DNA from: Bradyrhizobium sacchari
GTDB taxonomy: Bacteria > Pseudomonadota > Alphaproteobacteria > Rhizobiales > Xanthobacteraceae
Assembly: GCF_002068095.1 (NCBI RefSeq)
Contig: NZ_LWIG01000069.1
Location: forward strand, 8,674-49,165
Direction: 5' to 3'
Length of the DNA: 40,492 nucleotides
The position numbers and the translations under genes were made by a program. The notes beneath the pieces are model-generated. The model made no database searches, had not been told where the DNA came from, and worked only from the letters and a program-made list of their open reading frames with translations. This document shows positions 8,294-16,240 of this stretch, piece after piece; the first letter of the stretch is position 1, and each line of letters starts with the position of its first letter.

Positions 8294-9040
8294 ATGCTGC
8301 CGGAAAAATACGATACGACGTTGGCGCTGAAGGCGATTGGCCTAAGCGATCAACTCAACAAGACCGAAAAGCGTGTTGGCGTCGCATTGCTCGATCATTT
8401 CAATCGCAAAACCGCTCGATGCGACCCCTCTCAACAAACAATAGCTGCTCTTCTGGGAATAGACCGAAAAACGGTCAATCGAGCGATCAAGAAAATCGTC
8501 AGGTTGGGCTACTTCAATTCGTTGCGACATCGCGGTATCCGGCATTGTAATTCCTACCAACCCTGTTGGCATCGATTTCGAGCCGACGAAGAGAAGTGGA
8601 GTGCTGACCGTCGTAAACACAGGAGCCGCTTTGATTCGCCAGAAATGTCCCCTTCAGTGAGGCAGGTTTGCCCCACAACCCGCCACGAGATCACCTCACA
8701 AACCTATCCTACCAACATCCTTCCACTAACCTCCTCCGGTCCTCAACAAAGCGCTGCTCGTCAGGTTTGGACTGGCCCACCTGCCCGTGAGGAGACGCAG
8801 AACTACATCAAAATCTTTGCGCCGCGGATCGAGCGGAGGCTTGGCAGTGCAAGGTTTAGATCATGGTTTCACTCGGTGAGATTGGAGGAAGTGCGAAAGG
8901 ACGCAATCGTACTGTCTGTCGACATGAAATTCGTTGCATCAAAGATCGTGGAGCAGTTCGAACCGCAGGTTTTGGAGTGCTTTCGCCCAGAACATCCAAA
9001 TGTGGTTCGCCTGGTCGTCATTGTCCGCAAACCATGCTGA
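8294..9040 (+). CDS. Winged-helix protein with DnaA domain I-like C-terminus (putative replication/initiation factor)
   Basis: A 248-aa protein with two recognisable parts. Residues about 20-80 form a helix-turn-helix or winged helix of the plasmid-replication regulator type (RVGVALLDHFN, QQTIAALLGIDRKTVNRAIK). Residues about 165-245 match the pattern of the DnaA N-terminal domain: RIERRLGSARFRSWFHSVRL, then AIVLSVDMKFVASKIVEQF. Between them is a Pro/Ser/Thr-rich linker. Chromosomal DnaA domain I recruits helicase and partner proteins, so this protein could bind DNA through its front and recruit the replisome through its tail (inference). Directly downstream are GTTGACA repeats, an AT-rich stretch and palindromes that look like an origin. 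No AAA+ domain is present, so it is not DnaA itself. Confidence 0.75.
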   Translation: MLPEKYDTTLALKAIGLSDQLNKTEKRVGVALLDHFNRKTARCDPSQQTIAALLGIDRKTVNRAIKKIVRLGYFNSLRHRGIRHCNSYQPCWHRFRADEEKWSADRRKHRSRFDSPEMSPSVRQVCPTTRHEITSQTYPTNILPLTSSGPQQSAARQVWTGPPAREETQNYIKIFAPRIERRLGSARFRSWFHSVRLEEVRKDAIVLSVDMKFVASKIVEQFEPQVLECFRPEHPNVVRLVVIVRKPC

Positions 9041-9131
9041 CGAAGTAGCTCACGGGTCCTTCTGGTGGACCAAACCGGCGTGGGTAATTCGCACCCCGTC
9101 GCCGCGCTAGCTGGAGGCAATTAAAAGCTAG

Positions 9132-9167
9132 GTTGACAAGGTTGACAGGGTTGACTCCACGTTGACA
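9132..9167 (+). repeat. GTTGACA direct repeats (iteron-like)
   Basis: GTTGACA at 9132-9138, 9141-9147 and 9161-9167, plus GTTGACT at 9150-9156; spacings are 9, 9 and 11 bp. They lie 92 bp after the stop of the winged-helix/DnaA-like gene. They could be binding sites for that protein. TTGACA is also the sigma-70 -35 consensus, so promoter use is an alternative. Confidence 0.75.
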
Positions 9168-9314
9168 GGGGAGGGGTGGCCAAAAGTCTAGAAGGGAGGC
9201 TTGAGGACCGGTGTCCCTGGTTCATACGCAAAATTGTGGAATTAAATACAAAAAGCCACTTGAGCCCTCGCGATCGTGGTCCTCTGCGGCTGGTCGCCCG
9301 GAGCGTCCATCTCG

Positions 9315-9342
9315 GGGGCTTAGGTGAGCTGCCGTAAGCCCC
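9315..9342. repeat. Palindrome GGGGCTTA-12 nt-TAAGCCCC
   Basis: Perfect 8-bp arms at 9315-9322 and 9335-9342. No T tract follows, so it is not a standard terminator. First of three hairpins in this block. Confidence 0.8.
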
Positions 9343-9352
9343 TCGAACGAAG

Positions 9353-9379
9353 TTAGCCCTAGCTGGCAGGTAGGGCTAA
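9353..9379. repeat. Palindrome TTAGCCCT-11 nt-AGGGCTAA, copy 1
   Basis: Arms at 9353-9360 and 9372-9379, extendable by two bases to 10-bp arms (GTTAGCCCTA / TAGGGCTAAC). The same arms and spacer length recur at 9473-9499. Confidence 0.85.
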
Positions 9380-9472
9380 CCCGCATCTGGTGCGGGCGGG
9401 CTCTGGAGTCGGTCAGCCGAAATGTTGGCAAGTAGATCAAGCTGACCGAATGGTCTGGTTACGGTTGAGAAA

Positions 9473-9499
9473 TTAGCCCTTGCTACCAGCTAGGGCTAA
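9473..9499. repeat. Palindrome TTAGCCCT-11 nt-AGGGCTAA, copy 2
   Basis: Arms at 9473-9480 and 9492-9499. The stop codon of the minus-strand 119-aa gene lies in the loop, so this copy could also help end that transcript, although no T tract is present. Confidence 0.85.
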
Positions 9500-9842
9500 C
9501 CGCTGGGGGGCGCGTGGGGTGGGGGGTGGCTGATTCCTCAGGGCCTCTAATGCCGAGGACCGGCCCCACTCCCATTCGTGGATTTTTTTCGCGGTTGCGC
9601 GTGTTTTTGGCGATCACCTTCGATGGTCGTACCAACCCGTGTAATGAGGCGTCGGCGAAAACCGTTATGCTTCCGTCATTTAGCAGGCACAGGACTTGAC
9701 GTCTCGCCGCCAATCGCCAGAGCAGTGGCCGATTTTCGCTATTTATTTCCCGCGACCAGATATCGTGCGCTTGGCCTTCGAGGCCCCCCCGCGCAAACAG
9801 GTAGTTCTGGAGCGACTTGGGAGACAGCAGCGTCCTCCCCAT
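9483..9842 (-). CDS. Hypothetical protein downstream of the DEDD exonuclease
   Basis: A 119-aa protein whose ATG is 5 bp after the exonuclease stop. The first 85 residues look protein-like (TLLSPKSLQNYLFARGGLEG, then RQVLCLLNDGSITVFADASL), while the C-terminal tail is Pro/Arg-rich and low in information. No family recognised. Tight spacing to the exonuclease suggests co-expression. The plus-strand frames over this stretch look like shadows. Confidence 0.5.
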   Translation of the reverse strand: MGRTLLSPKSLQNYLFARGGLEGQAHDIWSREINSENRPLLWRLAARRQVLCLLNDGSITVFADASLHGLVRPSKVIAKNTRNREKNPRMGVGPVLGIRGPEESATPHPTRPPAVSPSW

Positions 9843-9847
9843 CAGGC

Positions 9848-10744
9848 TTAAAGTCTGCTGGAAAACCGGTTCATCGCGCTCATGATCTGCATGCGCGGCT
9901 CAACGTCTTTGAGATAGATGGCGGTCCTAAGAAACTCGACCTCCACAACCTGATTTACTTCATCCACATCGATGTACCAGGACCGCGGCCTTCCGTCGGA
10001 GCCGTCGCTCCAGCGGTACCCCCGCCTCTTCAGGACATCCTTCAAGTCAAACGGGGACTGCTCCGCCCAGATCCGAATTGTCTTGCGTCGAGCACGTTCG
10101 AGGAGAATGGCGAAAGCCGATCGAACCTGGTTTGGTACGTCCGTGGCTAAAATTTCAATTAGAGCCCGACAATCGTCGATTGCGCGATGAGCTTGGTGAA
10201 AAAGTCCAGCGCCGGCCAATAAGTAGCCGAGGCGCGATCCGTCAAATCCGTGTCTGCGCCATTCTATTTCTGTCGCGGAGCATGCCCACGGCTTCCGCTC
10301 AAAAACCGGCCAATAGCGTTCGGCAAATTTCCGATCAAAGTTTGCGTTGTGGGCGACGACGATCACGGCATCGGAGACAAACGCCGAAACCGCGTCCGGA
10401 TCAATCCTATGCCCCAGCACCATTTCGTCTGTAATGCCCGTGAGCTCGGTGATCTCGACAGGGATAGGATGCTGCGGCTCGTTTAACGATGAGAATACGT
10501 CCGTGATTCGCGCAATCCTGTCATCTGGCAGATAGTCGAATTTCACCATCGCCAGCTCGATGATTTCGTCTTGCGCTGTATTCAAGCCGGTGGTTTCCAC
10601 ATCCAGCAAAATGCCAGTCTTTGTTGCCTGCCCATCGCATGGGGCGAATTCTGTCCGAGGCGTGAGCCGACGAAGGACCCGATAGTCCGGAGACTTCGAT
10701 AAGATCTCGGCCATTGCTGTTAGATTGATCTCGTTCGACGTCAT
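9848..10744 (-). CDS. DEDDh 3'-5' exonuclease (DnaQ/epsilon-like)
   Basis: Exonuclease of the RNase T/DnaQ superfamily that trims DNA or RNA 3' ends with two metal ions. Visible motifs: exo I GILLDVETTGL (D and E), exo II VVAHNANFDRKF (D), and exo III HRAIDDCRALIEIL (H and D), all within the first 200 residues. A C-terminal region of about 100 residues contains LKRRGYRWSDGSDGRPRSW and a small beta-rich module found in a subset of standalone DnaQ-like proteins. I choose ATG at 10744 (298 aa) over a TTG at 10756. It is divergent from the DUF2075 helicase with only 39 bp between starts, so they share a control region; a joint defence role is possible. Confidence 0.88.
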   Translation of the reverse strand: MTSNEINLTAMAEILSKSPDYRVLRRLTPRTEFAPCDGQATKTGILLDVETTGLNTAQDEIIELAMVKFDYLPDDRIARITDVFSSLNEPQHPIPVEITELTGITDEMVLGHRIDPDAVSAFVSDAVIVVAHNANFDRKFAERYWPVFERKPWACSATEIEWRRHGFDGSRLGYLLAGAGLFHQAHRAIDDCRALIEILATDVPNQVRSAFAILLERARRKTIRIWAEQSPFDLKDVLKRRGYRWSDGSDGRPRSWYIDVDEVNQVVEVEFLRTAIYLKDVEPRMQIMSAMNRFSSRL

Positions 10745-10783
10745 AGAATCAACCAAAAATCAGGCGGAAGCGCGCGAAACACG

Positions 10784-12766
10784 ATGAATGGTGCCTTTTA
10801 TTCTAGCTCGATCCAAGATCTTGTCGATCTAACCCCAGACGCTATTCTGGGACGTCTCGCCAAGCAGAACCCCTTTGCACTAGATGCGCTGCAGCGCAAC
10901 GCGTGGCTGAGCCAGATCGAGCTCGCGCGGGCTCAATTTGGTGGGCTCGATGGTTGGATTGCATTTGAGTTTGCGATCCCGCGCATGGGCAAGCGTGCCG
11001 ATGTGGTGGTGACTACGGCTGGAATCGTTTTCGTCATCGAATTCAAAGTCGGCTCGGATCAGTTCGATGCGGCCGCCCTCGATCAAGTTGTCGACTATGC
11101 CCTCGACCTCAAGAACTTCCATGCCGGGAGCCATGATCGGCGGATCGTGCCGATCGTTGTGGCGACGATGGCGGCGAATCCATCCTTTGAGCTCGCATGG
11201 CAAAATGACGGAGTCGCAAGCCCGGTCAAATCGAATGGGGACAATCTGCGAGAAATCCTCGGGCGTGTCGTGCGTGAGATACCAAAGCAGGCTGACTTGG
11301 ACGGCGCACAGTGGTCGCGGACTGGCTACAAGCCCACGCCCACAATCATTGAAGCCGCGCAGGCGCTCTACCAGGGCCATCGGGTCGAAGATATTACGCG
11401 CTCCGACGCCGGAGCTAAAAATCTAAGTCAGACGGCCGCATGCCTTGCCGAAATCATCGAGGATGCCAAGGCTCACCGACGCAAGGCGATCTGCTTTGTC
11501 ACGGGAGTGCCGGGTGCCGGAAAGACCTTGGCAGGCCTCAATCTCGTGACACTTCGGACGAAGGCTCACGAGGAAGAGCATGCCGTCTTCCTGTCCGGAA
11601 ACGGCCCCTTGGTGGAGGTGCTGCGCGAGGCACTCGCACGGGACGAACACGCGCAATTAAAGGAGCGCGGCGAGAAGAGTAAGAAGTCCGACGCGCTCCG
11701 GAAAGTCAAAAGTTTCGTTCAGAACATTATGCATTTCCGCGACAGCAATCTCGTCACCTCTGAACCTCCGATCGAGCGGGTTGCGGTGTTCGACGAGGCA
11801 CAGCGGGCATGGGACGCCAAGCATCTGGCGAACTTCATGAGCCAGAAGAAGGGGCAGACAAATTTCCAGATGTCTGAACCGGAGTTTCTTATCAGCGTCA
11901 TGGACAGGCACGACGGCTGGTGCACGATCATATGTCTGATAGGCGGAGGACAGGAAATCAACGCCGGTGAAGCGGGCCTAACCGAATGGTTTTCCGCGCT
12001 CCAGCGAAGTTTTCGGAACTGGAAGGTCTATACGTCGGAACAACTAGCCCATCGAGACTACCATTGGGGGCAAGATCTACCGGCACTTCTGGCAGGGCTT
12101 GAGAGCCAATCTATGCCGGCGCTTCATTTGGCGGTCTCTGTGCGATCGTTTCGTGCCGAAAAGCTCTCAGCGTTCGTTGGCGCGTTGGTCGCTGGGGAGG
12201 CCAAAGAGGCTAAAGCGCTTTACCAAGCGATTAAGGACACCTATCCGATCGTCCTGACGCGGAAGCTCGGCCAGGCGCGGCAATGGCTCCGAGATCGTGC
12301 GCGGGGTTCAGAACGCATTGGTCTGGTGGCCTCGTCTGGCGCATCGCGCCTGAAGCCCGAGGGAATTAACGTTCACGAAAAGATCGAAGCAACGACTTGG
12401 TTTTTGAACGGAAAAGATGATGTGCGCTCGTCCTACTATATGGAGGATCCCGCGACCGAGTTCGATATTCAGGGCCTGGAGCTCGATTGGGTGGGGGTAT
12501 GCTGGGATGCTGATTTTCGGTCGGTCGATGGCAGGTGGCAGTTCTATCGGTTTTCCGGCACGCGGTGGCAGAACGTCAATGACGACAACCGCAAGATCTA
12601 TCTGACCAACGCTTACCGCGTGCTGCTGACGCGCGCGCGACAGGGGATGGTGATTTACATTCCGAGAGGGGACGCGATCGACGCCACCCGTCCACCAGCC
12701 TTCTACGAAGGAACGGCGGCGTTCTTGGTGGAGTGTGGGTTACCGCTGCTTGACCGAGGAAACTGA
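10784..12766 (+). CDS. DUF2075 NTPase/helicase with N-terminal nuclease-like domain
   Basis: A 660-aa predicted DNA/RNA helicase of the DUF2075 (Schlafen group 3-like) type. An N-terminal PD-(D/E)xK-like fold is suggested by RADVVVTTAG and VFVIEFK (D73, E86, K88). The ATPase core shows VTGVPGAGKT near residue 243, VAVFDEAQRAW near 333, and the late SF1-type motifs EFDIQGLELDWVGVCWD near 560 and YRVLLTRARQGMVIYIP near 611. Such proteins are frequent in defence islands; the substrate is unknown. Its stop is 12 bp before repeated site B, the same spacing as hsdR to site A. It is divergent from the DnaQ-like exonuclease. Confidence 0.88.
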   Translation: MNGAFYSSSIQDLVDLTPDAILGRLAKQNPFALDALQRNAWLSQIELARAQFGGLDGWIAFEFAIPRMGKRADVVVTTAGIVFVIEFKVGSDQFDAAALDQVVDYALDLKNFHAGSHDRRIVPIVVATMAANPSFELAWQNDGVASPVKSNGDNLREILGRVVREIPKQADLDGAQWSRTGYKPTPTIIEAAQALYQGHRVEDITRSDAGAKNLSQTAACLAEIIEDAKAHRRKAICFVTGVPGAGKTLAGLNLVTLRTKAHEEEHAVFLSGNGPLVEVLREALARDEHAQLKERGEKSKKSDALRKVKSFVQNIMHFRDSNLVTSEPPIERVAVFDEAQRAWDAKHLANFMSQKKGQTNFQMSEPEFLISVMDRHDGWCTIICLIGGGQEINAGEAGLTEWFSALQRSFRNWKVYTSEQLAHRDYHWGQDLPALLAGLESQSMPALHLAVSVRSFRAEKLSAFVGALVAGEAKEAKALYQAIKDTYPIVLTRKLGQARQWLRDRARGSERIGLVASSGASRLKPEGINVHEKIEATTWFLNGKDDVRSSYYMEDPATEFDIQGLELDWVGVCWDADFRSVDGRWQFYRFSGTRWQNVNDDNRKIYLTNAYRVLLTRARQGMVIYIPRGDAIDATRPPAFYEGTAAFLVECGLPLLDRGN

Positions 12767-12777
12767 GCAGAGTGAAA

Positions 12778-12835
12778 AGTCGGTCGCTGGCCGACTTCTT
12801 CCATAACATCTCATTTGCGAATCCGGTCGCCGACT
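12778..12835 (+). repeat. Repeated boundary site B, downstream of the DUF2075 gene
   Basis: Core TTCCATAACAT at 12799-12809, 7 bases, GCGAAT at 12817-12822, preceded by GGCCGACTTC. Outer arms AGTCGG (12778-12783) and CCGACT (12830-12835); an internal GTCGG/CCGAC hairpin lies at 12779-12795. Confidence 0.8.
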
Positions 12836-12965
12836 GGATGGCCGGCGTTGCCAGTTTTGAGGTGCACCCTGCTGACACTCAGACCATTGAATAATTGGAA
12901 CTAGTCTGGGTTGTGTTCCCAATATATGCCTACGCTTACGACATGCCAATTGCGAGATATCGGAC

Positions 12966-15185
12966 GTGACAGAAGAGGTCTTTGACAGTTCCTTCCAACG
13001 GCGAGCTGTTATCGCAGAGTTAGTTGAAAACGGCATCACCGACGGAACGGTGCTATCTTATTTGATAGTGAACGGCCACGCTATCTCGGACGAAGCCGTT
13101 CTGTGGGATTTCAAAATCGAAGTTCCGATCTCCCCACCCGGTGTGAAGCTGAACGAAGCTACAAAGCGAACTTACGACGCTAAGTTTGCCGAGATCGTTA
13201 AGGATTGCGTTTCGCTCTACAACACATACGGAGGGTATCTGATAGCTGGGATCGATAACGGCACGCGTAAAGTGGTTGGTTTTTCAGGGGCTTTCGATGC
13301 AGCAGACATCAACAAGCGAATCCAAGCTGCGACGCAAGTCAGCGTCGAAACCATTTATCGAGTTGCGACATTCTCAGACGATACAACTCCGCCCACACAA
13401 GTGGCCCAAGAGACCTGCTGGCGCCAAACCAGCAGCGTTCAAGAAAGATGCGCCCGAACGAGACAGCGGCCAGCGCTCATACAGACACAACGATTTTTAT
13501 CTTCGCGAAAGGGACAACTGTCGAACGGCCAAAAGCCCGGAGGATTTCGAGTTTCTATTTAGCCAGCGCCTCATTGATGTCCCATACCGCCGCAGGAAAT
13601 TCATTGAGAACAATCTTCCGCCCCGTGATCAAGAACTCAAGCACCTTCTTGGTCGCGAGACGGAGTTGGCGGCCCTATGGTCATGGCTCCCGGACACATT
13701 TAGTCCGGTCAAAATCTTGTCTGGGCTCGTTGGTGTAGGAAATACTGACAGCTCGTCGTAACCTTGGCGCGGCGCACGATACGTACATCGATGTAAAAGG
13801 TTTGTCTTATCCGAATTTCCAAGAGCTTGTCCAAGTAAAGTGCAAGCTCTTGAGCCTTCGACCCCCGTTGGAAAACTCGGACGAGATGAAGCGCTTTTAC
13901 GATGCGAGCGGCGGCTCTCCGTTGTTTGCACTCTCAATACTTAGACTTGTAAGCCTCGGAGATGTTTTCTCAGAAGCGATTAGGAATTGGGCAGGTTCAG
14001 ACGGCGAACATGTTCGGGGTATCGCATTTCGTCTTGAGCTGAATCGGCTAAAGGCAAATGCGGCGAAAGTACTTTTGGCTCTCTGTTATCTACAGCGAGC
14101 GTCGGTGGTCGAACTCGGCAATGTTCTTGGCCTTGCCCATGCTGAAGTGCAGGCTGCCCTTGCTGATCTTGAAGAGTTCTCCATGACAGCTAGAGATACA
14201 TCGCTACCTGGAGGCGCCGCGTTCAAGGTGCCCGATATGATGGGCCTGATAACGCCGTTGGTCGAGAAGGTGGTCGTTGATCATCGTTCGATTAAAAGCA
14301 AATGCGATCAATTCAGAGCGCTTAGGGGCAATAAGGAGCCGTTCGTTGGCTCTGCCATCACAAGAACGATTGCCTTCTTAAATTCAGGGGACCGACTGAG
14401 CGCTCTACAAACGGCGAGAACTGCGCTTGAAAAGGTTCCTGAAGATCCGGACCTTCTCTGCCTTATGGGGCGGGTTTATAACGCAACCGGTAACGCGCCC
14501 AAAGCGGACGAATATTTTCGTGAGGCGCATCGAATGGGATGCAAAAAGCGTGTTCTCTTTGACGAATGGATTTCATTGCGTGAGAAGCGAGAGGACTGAC
14601 CAGGCGTGATCGTGATTGCGATGACGGCGGCGGAATTGTTCAATTCTGCAAGATTTGTAGTCGCCAGATGCAATGCTGAAATGAGGATTGCAGATCAGGA
14701 TTCTCGGATCGGGCGGCATTCACAAGCCGAATCGACCTATGAAGGCGCTATCAACGCAATTCAAGAGGCCCTGCGGGAAAGCGATATTCCAGCGGAACGT
14801 GCCGATCTTTGGAAATTGAACCGTAGCCTAGTAGTCCGATGGTTGGGAGCTGTGCGGATGCTTACGACCACGCTCGACGAGAAAAAAGCGATTCTTTGGA
14901 GCGTGCGTCAAGGCGGTGAGAACTTACAGGCTGCTGAACAAGGGTGTTGTACTGTCGGGATTCGTGGCTTTACGCGAATGGGCAGATGAGTATGTCGAGC
15001 ACCCCGCTGTGGCTGATCGCACCCGAACAGACGCAGATGTGAACGAGGGGAGACTGAAGGACCTTCGCGCATTTGTTGCTTCTCGACAGGAGTTTAGTGA
15101 TCTTAACGCATCGGACCTGGTACAAATTGATCAGCTGGTGTTGGATCTTGCCAAAATTGCTGCCAAGCCCCGGATGGGGAGGTGA
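12966..15185 (+). pseudogene. Broken AlbA_2/Schlafen-like plus ATPase/TPR defence gene
   Basis: Several plus-strand frames in succession spell parts of one decayed module. The first (from 12966) encodes a start and an AlbA_2/Schlafen-like fold, with FAEIVKDCVSLYNTYGGYLI and AGIDNGTRKVVGFSG. Near 13385-13420 the frame shifts to a second stretch (KKDAPERDSGQRSYRHNDFY, then LLGRETELAALWSWL) leading into a P-loop. At about 13742 the P-loop reads GLVGVGNT (Lys of GKT lost) and the frame breaks again. The third frame (13742-14599) continues as an ATPase C-part with a TPR-like tail (EDPDLLCLMGRVYNATGNAP). A stop at 14597, a further in-frame segment from 14606 and another shift near 14930 lead to the end at 15185. 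The parts after 14606 could be a separate small gene. The ATPase cannot be functional as read. Confidence 0.75.
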
Positions 15186-15227
15186 CGTGGAGCTGCCTTA
15201 AGGGCGGCAACTGTAATCGGTCGTTAG

Positions 15228-15296
15228 CGACTGGCGCAGCCGTCCAGTCGACTACCGGCCGATTTGTTCCGTAACATCTGTTTCGCGAATTTTCGA
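15228..15296 (+). repeat. Repeated boundary site C, downstream of the broken module
   Basis: Core TTCCGTAACAT at 15267-15277, 7 bases, GCGAAT at 15285-15290, preceded by CCGGCCGATTTG. A hairpin CGACTGG (15228-15234) / CCAGTCG (15244-15250) stands just to the left. It is 43 bp after the last stop of the upstream module and close to the 3' end of the minus-strand gene at 15384. Confidence 0.75.
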
Positions 15297-15383
15297 TCGT
15301 GCCTCAGAAGTTGACCTTGTCAAAGAGACCGTTTGACAATCACCGGTGGGGCAACAATCTCGTCGGAGACTCGAGAGGCTTCA

Positions 15384-16145
15384 TTACTCTTGCTTGGCGT
15401 CGGCCCGCTGTACCAGCTCAGCAAACGGCAGAAGTCGTTGTGCGGCTTCGATCGCAGTGTCGATCGACTGCGTTTGCTTTTCAAGCGGTGCGGTGAAATC
15501 GACAGGTGCCGTCTCTGTCACCAAGTTCACCGTCCTATCGTGGTGCTTGAGCCACATCGAACTTGGAAGGTTTACCAATGTGTCCGATGCGATACGCTTC
15601 CAGGGACCTTCGTACACAAGAGAGATGGTGGAGTTTGTGAAGCTGTGGACCAGTCTCATGTAGGGAGGAAAATCGACCGCTTTAAAATAGTAGGCCTTAT
15701 CACCTCCAGGTTGGTGAGTGAGGTCAAATTGTTTGTACTTACTCAAAATGTACGCTCGGTAAGCCTGCTTGAAAGTAGCAAGTGCAGTTTCTTCTTGGCT
15801 TTTTGCGACAATCTGTTGATTCAGGAGAGTCACACTGACGACGTATCCGTCGGGTCCGTTCATGGGTGACTCTATCGCGCCGGCTGAGACAGCATGTCCT
15901 ATACAGCCCTTGTCCATACGGCGCTTGTCGCCGTTAAAGTCCACAAACACGGGTACATCTCTCGTCCCGAGATGCCACGCTATGTTCTCCAATTGCTTTA
16001 AGAAGTGTTGTTGGCGCGGACCCTTTGCTGTCGCCGTTGTCTTACCAAGGGAGCTCGCATCAAATACAGACTCGGATGCGACGAACGTCTCCGTTCCCTC
16101 GCCGTACGCCTCGTAGTCTAATGGTACCGGTTTCCAATCGGGCAT
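15384..16145 (-). CDS. Hypothetical protein divergent from mcrB
   Basis: A 253-aa soluble protein of unknown family. It contains GKTTATAKGPRQQHFLKQLE, which is not a proper P-loop, and VFVDFNGDKRRMDKG; the rest is mixed alpha/beta with no signal peptide or membrane segment. It starts 95 bp from the mcrB start on the opposite strand, so the two probably share a control region. It may be an accessory part of the McrBC module or an unrelated passenger. Confidence 0.7.
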   Translation of the reverse strand: MPDWKPVPLDYEAYGEGTETFVASESVFDASSLGKTTATAKGPRQQHFLKQLENIAWHLGTRDVPVFVDFNGDKRRMDKGCIGHAVSAGAIESPMNGPDGYVVSVTLLNQQIVAKSQEETALATFKQAYRAYILSKYKQFDLTHQPGGDKAYYFKAVDFPPYMRLVHSFTNSTISLVYEGPWKRIASDTLVNLPSSMWLKHHDRTVNLVTETAPVDFTAPLEKQTQSIDTAIEAAQRLLPFAELVQRADAKQE

Positions 16146-16240
16146 TGCAAAATCCAGTCTTGCCGGGCGATATTTTGCAGAAGTTGTCCCAAATTATAGA
16201 GCTCGACTATTTCGTTGCATAGTACCATGGAAAATCGCTG

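Larger units (their letters stand above)
9041..9482. other. Non-coding block, candidate origin or control region
   Basis: About 440 bp with no convincing gene on either strand. It holds four GTTGACA-type repeats (9132-9167), a short AT-rich stretch (9229-9256), a TGTGGAATT at 9235 that is only loosely like a DnaA box, and three palindromes (9315-9342, 9353-9379, and 9473-9499 at the right edge). Repeats plus AT-rich DNA plus palindromes beside a putative initiator gene is the usual make-up of an iteron-type origin, but function is inferred only. Confidence 0.5.

Noticed and set aside
9132..9167. CRISPR-like array
   Set aside because: Units are 7 bp with 2-4 bp between; far too short for CRISPR, and no cas genes.
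9578..10434. Plus-strand frames over the exonuclease and its partner
   Set aside because: The minus strand encodes clear DEDD motifs; the plus frames are low in information.
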